A DNA stretch of 39,029 nucleotides from Pedosphaera sp. (GTDB lineage: Bacteria > Verrucomicrobiota > Verrucomicrobiia > Limisphaerales > DSYF01), in the NCBI GenBank assembly GCA_017853715.1, contig JAFMIZ010000014.1, positions 1-39,029 on the forward strand, given 5' to 3'. This document shows positions 1-7,330 of this stretch, one piece after another. A program made the translations under genes and the position numbers. Numbering within the stretch: the first letter of the stretch is position 1; each line of letters begins with the position of its first letter. Below the pieces are notes generated by a model. The model saw nothing but the letters and a program-made list of their open reading frames with translations. It did not search any database and was not told where the DNA came from.

Positions 1-68
1 CCTCATCGTCCCGCCTGACTGCAACTTCATCCCCCGAAAAAGCCCCCGGAGTTCCGTGCTGAACCAAT

Positions 69-99
69 TAAAAAGGGCCCGCCGCACTGGCGCGCCCTA
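69..99 (-). terminator. Intrinsic terminator downstream of the UDG-family gene
   Basis: Read on the minus strand, a stem of about 10 bp with one mismatch (arms 89-98 and 74-83, loop 84-88) is followed by a run of five to six T. It lies directly after the 3' end of the uracil-DNA glycosylase family gene and overlaps the last codons of the frame-restored version of that gene. Arms and T tract are seen directly; function is inferred. Confidence 0.6.
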
Positions 100-110
100 A
101 CTGTTTAGAA

Positions 111-689
111 TCATTCCCACTCGTTTGCGCAACCCTGGCGCCACTTCCAACTCGAACCATGGATGCGCTTTGAACCAAAGGATGTTGCGCGGTCCGGGGT
201 GGGGAAGGAGAAGAAATTCCGCAGGTAATCCCGCCAAGCTGCGACGGTTTCGCTAAACGAGTTTTTGGCGCGCTCACCGAGACAGTGGCCCTGTGCGTAG
301 CTGCCAATCAGCAACGTGAGTCGGATGTCTGGCAGGGCCGCGCGCAGCTTTGGATGCCAGAGCGGGGCACATTCTGGGCGCGGCTGCAAATCACCTCCCT
401 TGCCTTTGCCGGGATGACAAAAGCCGGGTGGAATGATCGCGATGCGCGATTCATTGTAGAATTCATCGCGAGACAGGTTCAGCCACAAGCGCAGCCGGTC
501 GCCGGAAGGATCGTTCCACGGAATGCCAGTCTGCTGCACCTTGAGTCCAGGAGCCTGACCCACGATCAATAACCGCGCTGTGTGAGCCGCTCGCAAAACC
601 GGTCGTGGTGGGAAGGGCAGGTGGGCAGAGCAAACGGTGCAACTCCTGACCTCCCCGAGTAGCTTGTTGAGTTGGGACGCCGGATTCAT
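111..689 (-). CDS. Uracil-DNA glycosylase family protein, frameshifted near the 3' end
   Basis: Member of the uracil-DNA glycosylase superfamily (base excision repair; removes uracil or related lesions from DNA). The GQAPG motif, the GIPWNDPSGDRLR segment and the paired cysteines of SCTVC near the N terminus are visible, as is the FCHPGKGKGGDLQPRPECAP stretch typical of one bacterial subfamily. The family ends with a His-Pro-Ser/Gly motif and an HPWFE-like tail. In the open frame this is replaced by unrelated residues, but the neighbouring frame encodes LLPHPGPRNILWFKAHPWFE and runs to a TAG at 97-99. A single-base indel near 213-218 therefore separates the catalytic C-terminal motif from the rest. 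Either the gene is inactivated or the assembly has a 1-base error. The start at 689 agrees with the family N terminus. Confidence 0.8.
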   Translation of the reverse strand: MNPASQLNKLLGEVRSCTVCSAHLPFPPRPVLRAAHTARLLIVGQAPGLKVQQTGIPWNDPSGDRLRLWLNLSRDEFYNESRIAIIPPGFCHPGKGKGGDLQPRPECAPLWHPKLRAALPDIRLTLLIGSYAQGHCLGERAKNSFSETVAAWRDYLRNFFSFPTPDRATSFGSKRIHGSSWKWRQGCANEWE

Positions 690-745
690 GATTTGGAACT
701 AAGCTGACCTTTTAGCTATTGGCAATGGCCCCTCGTTCAAACGAA

Positions 746-775
746 ACCGGCCCCCCGCTCGCGCAAAGGGCCGGT
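746..775 (-). terminator. Intrinsic terminator after the class V aminotransferase gene
   Basis: Arms 746-753 and 768-775 are perfectly complementary over 8 bp around a 14-base loop. On the minus strand the hairpin is followed by TTTCGTTT. It sits 25 bases beyond the aminotransferase stop and just upstream of the UDG-family gene, so it probably separates the two transcripts. Confidence 0.55.
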
Positions 776-800
776 GAACTTGAAACTTGTAACCCGTTCC

Positions 801-1889
801 TCAGAGTTGCGCCATCGCCTTGTCGAGCGCGGCGTAGAGGGCGTTCATCGTCTCAGGCGTTTCGTCGCCCATGTTCGACAGACGGAACGTGGTGCCCTTG
901 ATTTTGCCGTAGCCGCCATCGATTAGGAAGCCTTGCTCCTTTACGAGTTTTTGCAGCTTGGCCACGTCCACGGTGCGCCCGCCGGGCTTCGCGCCGTTGT
1001 TGATGCAGCACAAAGTCATGGACTCGTAACCCTTCTCTGGGAAGAGCGTGAAGCCGTGCTTCGTGGCCCAGTCGCGGGTCATCTGATTGGTTTGCTTGTG
1101 CCTCGCGTAACGGGCTTCGAGACCTTCGGCGAAGAATTCATCCAGCTTCGAACTCAACGCATACGTATGCGAAATGCTCGGGGTGCTGGGCGTCATGCTG
1201 CCTTCGGCATTCTTCTGGAATTCCACGAAGTCGAAGTAGTAACCGCGATCCTTCATGGTGGCCGCCTTGGCGAGTGCGGCAGGCGACGCGGTGAACACCG
1301 CAAATCCGGGCGGTAGAGCGAATGCCTTTTGGGTGCCGGCGAGCAAAACGTCAATGCCTAGTTCGTCGAACTTCAACGGCACAGCGGTCATAGAACTGAC
1401 GGCATCCACGATGAACATTACGTCCGGATACTTCTTTTTGAGCGCCGCGATTTCCGCGAGCGGGCTCATGACGCCAGTGGATGTTTCGTTGTGAATGAGC
1501 GTGAGTGCATCGTACTGGCCCGTGGCCAGCTTCTTGTCCACATCTTCGGCGCGGATGGGTGAACCCCACGGCACTTGCAACGGGTCAGCTTCCTTGCCGC
1601 AGCGCTTGGAGACATCGAGCCACTTGTCGGAAAATGCGCCGCACATGCAGTTGAGCACCTTCTTGGATACCACGTTGCGCAATGCGCCTTCCATCACGCC
1701 CCACGCAGAGGAGGTGGAGAGATAAACGAGTTGCTTGGTGGAGAGCAGCGCCTGGAGTTGCGGTTGAACTTTGGCGACCAGGTCTTTGTAACCCTGTCCG
1801 CGGTGGCCGATCATCGGCGAGCAAAACGCTTTGAACGTTTTCTCGCTGACCTCCACTGGGCCGGGAATGTGCAGTTTCACGTGTGGCAT
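801..1889 (-). CDS. Class V aminotransferase (alanine-glyoxylate / serine-pyruvate type)
   Basis: PLP-dependent fold-type I aminotransferase of class V, about 362 residues, a normal length for the family. It transfers an amino group between small amino acids such as serine or alanine and glyoxylate, pyruvate or phosphohydroxypyruvate; the exact substrate cannot be read from sequence. Visible features are an N-terminal PGPVEVSEKT segment, the STSSAWGVMEGALRN cofactor-phosphate region, the VDAVSSM aspartate and the PLP lysine in GTQKAF (about residue 188). The open frame extends upstream to 2105, but the added residues have no family character and overlap the upstream gene, so the ATG at 1889 beginning MPHVKLHIPGP is preferred. 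It is 23 bases downstream of the secreted-protein gene on the same strand, probably co-transcribed. Confidence 0.9.
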   Translation of the reverse strand: MPHVKLHIPGPVEVSEKTFKAFCSPMIGHRGQGYKDLVAKVQPQLQALLSTKQLVYLSTSSAWGVMEGALRNVVSKKVLNCMCGAFSDKWLDVSKRCGKEADPLQVPWGSPIRAEDVDKKLATGQYDALTLIHNETSTGVMSPLAEIAALKKKYPDVMFIVDAVSSMTAVPLKFDELGIDVLLAGTQKAFALPPGFAVFTASPAALAKAATMKDRGYYFDFVEFQKNAEGSMTPSTPSISHTYALSSKLDEFFAEGLEARYARHKQTNQMTRDWATKHGFTLFPEKGYESMTLCCINNGAKPGGRTVDVAKLQKLVKEQGFLIDGGYGKIKGTTFRLSNMGDETPETMNALYAALDKAMAQL

Positions 1890-1912
1890 AATTTGGGGGC
1901 GCGGGCCGGCCG

Positions 1913-2740
1913 TCAAAAATCCCGCGGCTGTCTCAAGCTTCGCGAAAGACGATTCGATGTATTGAGGAAGTCTTCCGGGAGCCCGCGGAAATTGGCGGCA
2001 TCCAGCCTCGTCGCGAGGGAAAGTGTGCCACAGAAGTCGCCCGGGACAAGTTCGTAAAGGCCCTGCCCGGCAAGATTGCGAAACTGCGCACTCGAGCAGC
2101 GACAAATCAGCGTGGCTACGGAATGAGATTCGGCTTCCAAATATACGAACGGCCCCATGATGTCGGGCGAATCGTCAATCACCCGGGGCACAACCACATC
2201 CGGGGCCTCGTGCAAGCTGCGTTCAACCGAATGGTGTCGCCCGGGCAGGGGAGGTCCGAATTCGTCGCGGGCGGACGCTTCGATGGACTGTGTGACGAAG
2301 ATTTGTCGAAGGCTGCGTTGGCTCTCGAAGACTTCGTAAATTTTCGGCACACCGTTGGTGGACATGGTAAGGCGGATGCTGATCACATTCGTCGCGGTTG
2401 CCGATTCGTAGAGCCACCAGTAAGTCACTTGTTCGTGGCTGCTTTCGCCAAGCGTGACTGACCCGGGCTGGTAGAAAACCCTAGTGGGCTTGAACGTCGA
2501 ATGGTAGGGCTTGATCGCGGTGCTGGCGCTCGCGACTTCCTGAATCACCAGCGGAGCTAGCCGAACGATGCGAGCGTTATTAGTGGTCTCTCGCGGCTTG
2601 AGGAAAGTTGCCCTTTCAAAGTGAAGTTGTGCGCCATCGTAGAGGCTTCGCGGGCGTGGTGCTTCGGCGAATAAACACAATGCCGCCAGCCAAACGCAGG
2701 CGGTCGCGGTCAACCGCGGCAGGTGGATTCCAATTCGCAC
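1913..2740 (-). CDS. Hypothetical secreted protein
   Basis: No family recognised. From a GTG at 2740 the protein begins VRIGIHLPRL and continues into a hydrophobic stretch ending near LCLFAEA, which looks like a signal peptide, so the product is probably exported. The rest is a mixed soluble domain of about 250 residues with a segment rich in Thr, Val and Tyr in the middle. The frame is open to an ATG at 2824, but that start would put 28 hydrophilic residues before the signal peptide and would collide with the divergent TPR gene. It ends 23 bases before the aminotransferase start, so the two probably form a transcription unit. Confidence 0.6.
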   Translation of the reverse strand: MRIGIHLPRLTATACVWLAALCLFAEAPRPRSLYDGAQLHFERATFLKPRETTNNARIVRLAPLVIQEVASASTAIKPYHSTFKPTRVFYQPGSVTLGESSHEQVTYWWLYESATATNVISIRLTMSTNGVPKIYEVFESQRSLRQIFVTQSIEASARDEFGPPLPGRHHSVERSLHEAPDVVVPRVIDDSPDIMGPFVYLEAESHSVATLICRCSSAQFRNLAGQGLYELVPGDFCGTLSLATRLDAANFRGLPEDFLNTSNRLSRSLRQPRDF

Positions 2741-2826
2741 GGCGCAGAAGCTAAAGCATCCAGCCGACCTTGAAAAGCGGTCCCGGACTTGCGCTGATGC
2801 TTGTTCAGCCGCAGAATTCGCCACAC

Positions 2827-3240
2827 ATGACGGTTAAAAGCAGTCGCAAAAAGGCGAAAGGTCCGAATCCCCGCGAGTTGGATGTTGAAATCTCTTTTCT
2901 GGAAGGCTTGATCAAGCGTGACCCAGCCTACGTGGACGCTCTGCAACTGCTGGGCGACGATTACACGCAGCGTGGTCGCTTTGAGGAAGGGCTGCAAGTG
3001 GACCAGAAGCTGACCGAGCTGGACCCCATGAACCCACTCTTGTTCTACAATCTCGCTTGCAGCTTGTCGCTCACCGGCAAGCTCGACGAAGCCATGCACG
3101 CGTTGGAATCTGCTTTGGACCTCGGTTATCGTGATTTCAAATGGATGGCGCGCGATCCTGACCTGAAGGCGTTGCGCAAAAATCCCAAATACGCCCGCCT
3201 TCGCGAAAAAATCCGACGGGTGAAGATTGATGTGGATTGA
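2827..3240 (+). CDS. Small tetratricopeptide-repeat protein
   Basis: About 137 residues from the ATG at 2827. After a basic N terminus (VKSSRKKAKG) come two to three helical-pair repeats with TPR spacing: the DPAYVDALQLLGDDYTQRGR segment, then DPMNPLLFYNLACSLSLTGK, then a third partial unit around LDEAMHALESALDLGY. The C terminus (DLKALRKNPKYARLREKI) matches the end of many bacterial TPR proteins. No signal peptide, so a cytoplasmic protein-interaction module is likely; partner unknown. An ATG at 2797 is a possible alternative start. It is transcribed divergently from the secreted-protein gene and 49 bases ahead of mtnA. Confidence 0.75.
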   Translation: MTVKSSRKKAKGPNPRELDVEISFLEGLIKRDPAYVDALQLLGDDYTQRGRFEEGLQVDQKLTELDPMNPLLFYNLACSLSLTGKLDEAMHALESALDLGYRDFKWMARDPDLKALRKNPKYARLREKIRRVKIDVD

Positions 3241-3289
3241 TTGTAGCGCTCGCGTTACGGCGCAGTGTCCCAATTGAAACCCAGCCAGT

Positions 3290-4486
3290 ATGAACGTAAC
3301 TCTTCGGGGCGAAAGCCAGCACTTTCGCACGGTCACCTTCGACGCTCGCACGAATGAGGTGGTTCTCATTGAGCAACGATTGTTGCCGCATGAGTTCAAG
3401 CTCGTTCGGACCCGGAGCTTTCGCGAGACCGCTGCGGCCATTCGCGAGATGACTGTGCGTGGGGCCCCGGCCATCGCGGCCACGGCTGCTTACGGGCTGG
3501 CGCAGGGCGCGCTAGCCTTCCGAGGCAAGTCGCTGGCGGGATTCGCCGGTCACTTAAGAAGAGTCTATGAGACTATCGAAGCCGCCCGGCCCACGGCAGT
3601 GGACCCGGTCAATGCGATGAACACGGTACTCGCGGCGATGCAGTTCGGAGTCCCGGCTTTAGCCGGTCGGCAGACATTGCGTGGCAGCCGGGGCCGGCTA
3701 AAGCCGGGACTCCGAACGAGTGACAAAGCTGACATTCCCACCCAGCAGGCGCTCGCCCTGGCCGCAGCGGAGGAGTTTGCCAAACAATCCGTGCGCGAAT
3801 GCGAAGCGATTGGTCGTCACGGTGCGAAGTTGATTCGTAATGGGATGAATGTCCTGACACATTGCAACGCGGGTTGGCTGGCGTGCGTGGACATCGGCAC
3901 CGCGACCGCCCCCATGTATGCGGCACAGGCGGCAGGCAGGAAGTTTCACGTGTTTTGTGATGAGACGCGTCCACGTTGCCAAGGGGCTTCACTGACGGCT
4001 TGGGAGCTGGCGCAACAGGGCGTGCCGCATCATGTCATTGCCGACAATGCCGCGGGCCATCTGATGCAGCGTGGGCAAATTGATTTGGTTATCACTGGCA
4101 GCGACCGCGTGTTGGGACGTACCGGGGACGTGGCCAACAAGATTGGCACCTACACCAAGGCCGTGCTCGCGAAACGTCATGGTATTCCGTTTTACGTCGC
4201 CATCCCGCTCTCCACCCTTGATTGGAGCCTTAAGTCCGGCTTCGACATTCCGATCGAGGAACGGGATGAGGCCGAAGTGCTTGGCGCGTGGGGGCTGGAA
4301 ACGCGCAGTTCGGAACGCGGAGTTCGGAATGGGAAACGCAGCTACGTGCGCATTGCCAACTCAACAAGTCCGGCGCGCAATCCCGGCTTCGACGTGACGC
4401 CAGCGGAATTGGTCACGGGCATCATCACGCCGCTTGGGGTCTTCAAGCCGCAGGAGTTGTGGAGGCGACAAGTGGAATTGACTTGA
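3290..4486 (+). CDS. mtnA: S-methyl-5-thioribose-1-phosphate isomerase with in-frame insertions
   Basis: Methionine-salvage enzyme that isomerises methylthioribose-1-phosphate to methylthioribulose-1-phosphate; belongs to the eIF2B alpha/beta/delta-like family. The MTVRGAPAIAATAAYG signature, the catalytic cysteine in THCNAG (about residue 192) and the catalytic aspartate in TGSDRV (about residue 272) are present, followed by the GDVANKIGTY segment. At 398 residues it is longer than the usual 340-350. Two stretches look inserted: residues about 118-143, encoded by a perfect palindrome, and residues about 339-350, encoded by a 14-base tandem repeat. Both preserve frame and the catalytic residues remain, so the enzyme may be active. 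No other methionine-salvage gene is adjacent. Confidence 0.92.
   Translation: MNVTLRGESQHFRTVTFDARTNEVVLIEQRLLPHEFKLVRTRSFRETAAAIREMTVRGAPAIAATAAYGLAQGALAFRGKSLAGFAGHLRRVYETIEAARPTAVDPVNAMNTVLAAMQFGVPALAGRQTLRGSRGRLKPGLRTSDKADIPTQQALALAAAEEFAKQSVRECEAIGRHGAKLIRNGMNVLTHCNAGWLACVDIGTATAPMYAAQAAGRKFHVFCDETRPRCQGASLTAWELAQQGVPHHVIADNAAGHLMQRGQIDLVITGSDRVLGRTGDVANKIGTYTKAVLAKRHGIPFYVAIPLSTLDWSLKSGFDIPIEERDEAEVLGAWGLETRSSERGVRNGKRSYVRIANSTSPARNPGFDVTPAELVTGIITPLGVFKPQELWRRQVELT
3643..3717. repeat. Palindromic element inserted in frame within mtnA
   Basis: Arms 3643-3666 and 3694-3717 are exact reverse complements over 24 bases, separated by a 27-base spacer. The whole unit is 75 bases, a multiple of three, so it adds 25 residues to MtnA without breaking the frame. 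The arms read gttcggagtcccgg... and back. The sequence looks like a REP- or MITE-like palindrome rather than family coding sequence, because it falls between the conserved DPVNAMN and the ALAAAEEF/GRHGAKLI segments. Arms and length are seen directly; mobile origin is inferred. Confidence 0.8.
4307..4334. repeat. 14-base tandem repeat in the 3' part of mtnA
   Basis: Two adjacent 14-base units (4307-4320 and 4321-4334), both beginning agttcggaa, encode the non-family stretch RSSERGVRNG between the IPIEERD segment and the conserved PGFDVTPAELVTG end of MtnA. The gttcgga core is shared with the arm ends of the palindrome at 3643-3717, which suggests a related repeat family. Confidence 0.55.
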
Positions 4487-4554
4487 TGGAGTGAGCCTGC
4501 GCTGCGCTCCTTTTCCCGCTTTCTCCTTTTCTGCCCCCCCGGTATTCTCCGCGC

Positions 4555-5040
4555 ATGCCGTCATTTGACATTGTCTCGCAAGTGAATTCGATGGAGATCG
4601 AGAACGCGGTCAACCAGGCCAACAAGGAATTGGCCAACCGTTTCGATTTCCGGGGCTCCAAGGCGTCCATCGTGCTGGAGAAGAGCGAAATCAAATTATC
4701 CGCCGAAGATCAGTTCAAGATTGCTGCGCTGGTGGACATGGTGATGACCAAGCTCGCCAGGCGCAGCATTAGCTTGAAGAACGTGGAGAAAATGCCACCC
4801 GACGTCTCGCCGCTGGGCCATGCGCGACAGGTCATCAAGATCAAACAAGGGTTGGAGTCAAAGGTGGCGAAGGAAGTCACCACGTTCATCCGCGACAGCA
4901 AATTCAAGGTGACGACCGCGATTCAAGGCGAGGAAGTGCGCGTAAACGGCAAGAGTCGTGACGAATTACAGGCGGTGATTGGCGCGCTCCAAGCCAAAGA
5001 ATTTCCGGTGTCGCTGCAGTTCGTCAATTTCCGCGATTAG
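4555..5040 (+). CDS. yajQ: YajQ family nucleotide-binding protein
   Basis: UPF0234/YajQ family, 161 residues, the usual length. The family opening [20 protein letters not shown] is intact, followed by the FDFRGSK motif and the C-terminal [12 protein letters not shown] and [11 protein letters not shown] motifs. Members are small cytoplasmic proteins with two ferredoxin-like domains; some bind nucleotides, and a Xanthomonas homologue has been described as a cyclic di-GMP receptor, but the role here is not known. The gene converges on infA: its TAG (5038-5040) overlaps the infA stop on the other strand, leaving no room for a terminator between them. Confidence 0.93.
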   Translation: MPSFDIVSQVNSMEIENAVNQANKELANRFDFRGSKASIVLEKSEIKLSAEDQFKIAALVDMVMTKLARRSISLKNVEKMPPDVSPLGHARQVIKIKQGLESKVAKEVTTFIRDSKFKVTTAIQGEEVRVNGKSRDELQAVIGALQAKEFPVSLQFVNFRD

Positions 5041-5282
5041 CGTCCTGCGGGAGCCGGACGGTTGTCAGAGTGGCGGAAGGTGATGCGCGCCTTGCCGAGG
5101 TCGTAGGGAGACATCTCGACATTCACACGGTCGCCCACGGAAATGCGGATGAAATGTTTGCGCATCTTGCCGGAGATGTGGGCAAGCACCTCATGCCCGT
5201 TGGGCAGAGCGACGCGAAACATGGTCCCCGGCAACACTTGGGTTACCGAGCCGACGAGTTCAATGGGTTCTTCTTTAGGCAC
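5037..5282 (-). CDS. infA: Translation initiation factor IF-1 (canonical copy)
   Basis: Small OB-fold protein that binds the 30S A site during initiation. From the GTG at 5282 it is 81 residues, beginning [18 protein letters not shown] after the initiator, with the canonical [20 protein letters not shown] core and the [14 protein letters not shown] end. The GTG is chosen over an upstream TTG at 5315 because GGAG lies 8 bases before it and family members start just before EEPIE. The last eight residues (NRPAPAGR) are a short extension. It stands alone on the minus strand, outside the ribosomal cluster, where a second, divergent IF-1 gene is found. Confidence 0.92.
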   Translation of the reverse strand: MPKEEPIELVGSVTQVLPGTMFRVALPNGHEVLAHISGKMRKHFIRISVGDRVNVEMSPYDLGKARITFRHSDNRPAPAGR

Positions 5283-5462
5283 GCAGAAAACTCCGAACGG
5301 ACCTTTATTTGCCAACTTTCCCCTGAGAAATCAACGACTTACTGGTCCGGAACTTTCCCGATTGGGACAGCCTAATTCCCCTTGCTGGGTGGCGTTTGGC
5401 GAGCGTGACCGAAGTGCCTCAGAGCGCTTTGAATGGCCGTCTTACTTGGCTACCCTTTGGCC

Positions 5463-5882
5463 ATGACGCACAAGAGCGGCAAGGTAGCCGAAATGGTGGC
5501 TCAGTTTGCGGGCCGCCGAATGGACGCCCGTTATCTCGGGTATTTCGACTGTTTCAACCGCCAACTCTTCTACGAGGCGCATGACGTATTGGAAGACCTT
5601 TGGCTGCTGGATCGTAACGGGCCGGACGGCGATTTTTACAAGGGCTTGATTCAACTCGCCGGGGCCTTCGTGCATTTGCAAAAAGAACGGCTGCGTCCGT
5701 CCGAGGCGTTGTTCAAACTCGCCGATGCTAACCTGCGCAAGTACCCGGCGTTTTATCATTCAACGAACGTTGGCGACCTGTTGGAATTGATCGCCCGTTG
5801 GCGGGCCGATCTGGCCGAGCGGAGGTTCGAGCGCAATCCGCTGCGTGAACTCGCCGGACCCTTCATTCCGTTGCCGGAGTAA
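5463..5882 (+). CDS. DUF309 family protein
   Basis: About 139 residues from the ATG at 5463 (another in-frame ATG lies at 5433). It shows the DUF309 hallmark: FYEAHDVLEDLW near residue 37, followed by FYKGLIQLAGAFVHLQK, a helical domain with conserved His, Glu and Trp. The biochemical role of the family is unknown. It lies 23 bases upstream of tilS on the same strand and may be co-transcribed with it. Confidence 0.85.
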   Translation: MTHKSGKVAEMVAQFAGRRMDARYLGYFDCFNRQLFYEAHDVLEDLWLLDRNGPDGDFYKGLIQLAGAFVHLQKERLRPSEALFKLADANLRKYPAFYHSTNVGDLLELIARWRADLAERRFERNPLRELAGPFIPLPE

Positions 5883-5905
5883 GAGACCTGCCCTAGCATC
5901 GCCTC

Positions 5906-7279
5906 GTGACCGACCTATCGAGCCACCTCAAAAATGTGATTGTTGCCAAGCGGATGCTGCGTCGCGGCGAGTCCGCGGTGGTGGCCGTTTCCGGCGGGGT
6001 GGATTCGATGGTTCAACTGCACCTGCTTCACGCGCTCACTCAGGAGTTCGGGTGGAAACTCTCCGTGGCTCACTTCAATCATCAACTGCGCGGACGTGCC
6101 AGTGAAGCGGATGAGCGGCTGGTCCGAGCCGTTGCCCGCCAACTCAAGCTGCCCTGCGATATGGGTCGCGCGAAGGTGCGCGAGCACGCCCGGCGAACTG
6201 GGGTTTCGGTGGAGATGGCGGCGCGCGAGTTGCGTCACACTTTTTTTGCTCGTTGCGCCCGCAAGCGCAAAGCGCAGGTGATCGTGCTCGCCCAGCATGC
6301 GAATGATCAGGTGGAACTTTTTCTCATGCGACTGCTTCGCGGTTCCAGCGGAGATGGGTTGGGCGGGATGAAATGGTCTTCCTGTTCGCCCGCAGACAAG
6401 CGGGTGAGATTGGTGCGACCCTTGTTGGATTGCTGGAAAGAGCAACTCATCGCTCACGCCAAGGTTGAGCAAATCTCGTATCGCGAGGACGCCAGCAACG
6501 CTTCTGCGGAATTCGAGCGAAACTGGGTGCGGCAAACGCTTCTGCCGGTGATCAGCAAACGCCATCCGGCAGCGCTCCGGACGCTGCGCCGGACCATGAT
6601 GTTGGTTCAGGAGGAGTCCGAATTGATTGCGGGAGTGGCTCGGCAGTGGATGGACGGCCGGAGTGGCGAGCCGTTTCAATCCCTGCCAGCCGCGTTGCAG
6701 CGGCGGATCATTCAGGGGCAACTCATCGAATTGGGAGTGGTTCCGGATTTTGGATGCATCGAACTCCTGCGCGAAAACCTCGGACAGCCGGTCAGTGTTT
6801 CACCGGAACTCAGGTTGATATGCGACTCCAACGGCAGGGTGTCTCATTTGGTCGAGGCGCCGGGACGGTTCAGTGACAACCAGACGCGAGTCTCGCTGGA
6901 TGGCGGGAAAACCACGCGGCGTGGTATCAAGTTTGAAGGCCTGAAGTTGACGTGCAGTATTCGCCCCCGGCACAAGGTCGGCTTGTCCAAACCCCGCGCG
7001 GGTGTGGAGGTATTTGATGCCGACCGGATTGGGAAGACTTTCACGCTGGGGCATTGGCAGCCAGGGGATCGTTTTCAGCCCATTGGCATGGCAACGGCTG
7101 TGAAATTGCAGGATTGGTTCACCAATCGGAAGATTCCAGCGGAGCGACGACACCAGCTTGTTTTGGCCAAAACCGAACATGGCGAGGTGTTTTGGGTTGA
7201 AGGCGAACGCATCGGCGAGGTAGCCAAAGTGACGCCCAAGACACGCAGGACTTTGGAATGGCGTTGGAAACGGGCTTGA
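5906..7279 (+). CDS. tilS: tRNA(Ile)-lysidine synthetase
   Basis: ATP-dependent enzyme that converts C34 of the CAU-anticodon tRNA-Ile to lysidine, so that it reads AUA. The PP-loop motif SGGVDS is at residues 29-34, followed by the HFNHQLRG and A-x-x-AR-E-LRH segments and HANDQVELFLMRLLRGS, all typical of TilS. A C-terminal substrate-binding domain ends with the PGDRFQPIGM and KLQDWFTNRKIPAERR motifs. It is 457 residues, a full-length form. The start is a GTG at 5906 with no clear Shine-Dalgarno sequence. ftsH begins 51 bases downstream, a tilS-ftsH pairing common in bacteria. Confidence 0.95.
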   Translation: MTDLSSHLKNVIVAKRMLRRGESAVVAVSGGVDSMVQLHLLHALTQEFGWKLSVAHFNHQLRGRASEADERLVRAVARQLKLPCDMGRAKVREHARRTGVSVEMAARELRHTFFARCARKRKAQVIVLAQHANDQVELFLMRLLRGSSGDGLGGMKWSSCSPADKRVRLVRPLLDCWKEQLIAHAKVEQISYREDASNASAEFERNWVRQTLLPVISKRHPAALRTLRRTMMLVQEESELIAGVARQWMDGRSGEPFQSLPAALQRRIIQGQLIELGVVPDFGCIELLRENLGQPVSVSPELRLICDSNGRVSHLVEAPGRFSDNQTRVSLDGGKTTRRGIKFEGLKLTCSIRPRHKVGLSKPRAGVEVFDADRIGKTFTLGHWQPGDRFQPIGMATAVKLQDWFTNRKIPAERRHQLVLAKTEHGEVFWVEGERIGEVAKVTPKTRRTLEWRWKRA

Positions 7280-7330
7280 TGGGCGGTTGCGGTGGCCCCG
7301 GACGCATGGTAGCTTCGACCGACTTGAGAC

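Noticed and set aside
1890-2105. Upstream extension of the aminotransferase to an ATG at 2105
   Set aside because: The 72 extra residues do not match the family and overlap the 3' end of the secreted-protein gene.
2710-3483. 257-codon minus-strand frame over the TPR gene and the mtnA start
   Set aside because: It covers the coding strand of two recognisable plus-strand genes, and its residues show no domain.
5283-5315. TTG start at 5315 for infA
   Set aside because: The GTG at 5282 has GGAG at the right distance and gives the family N terminus; the 11 extra residues do not.
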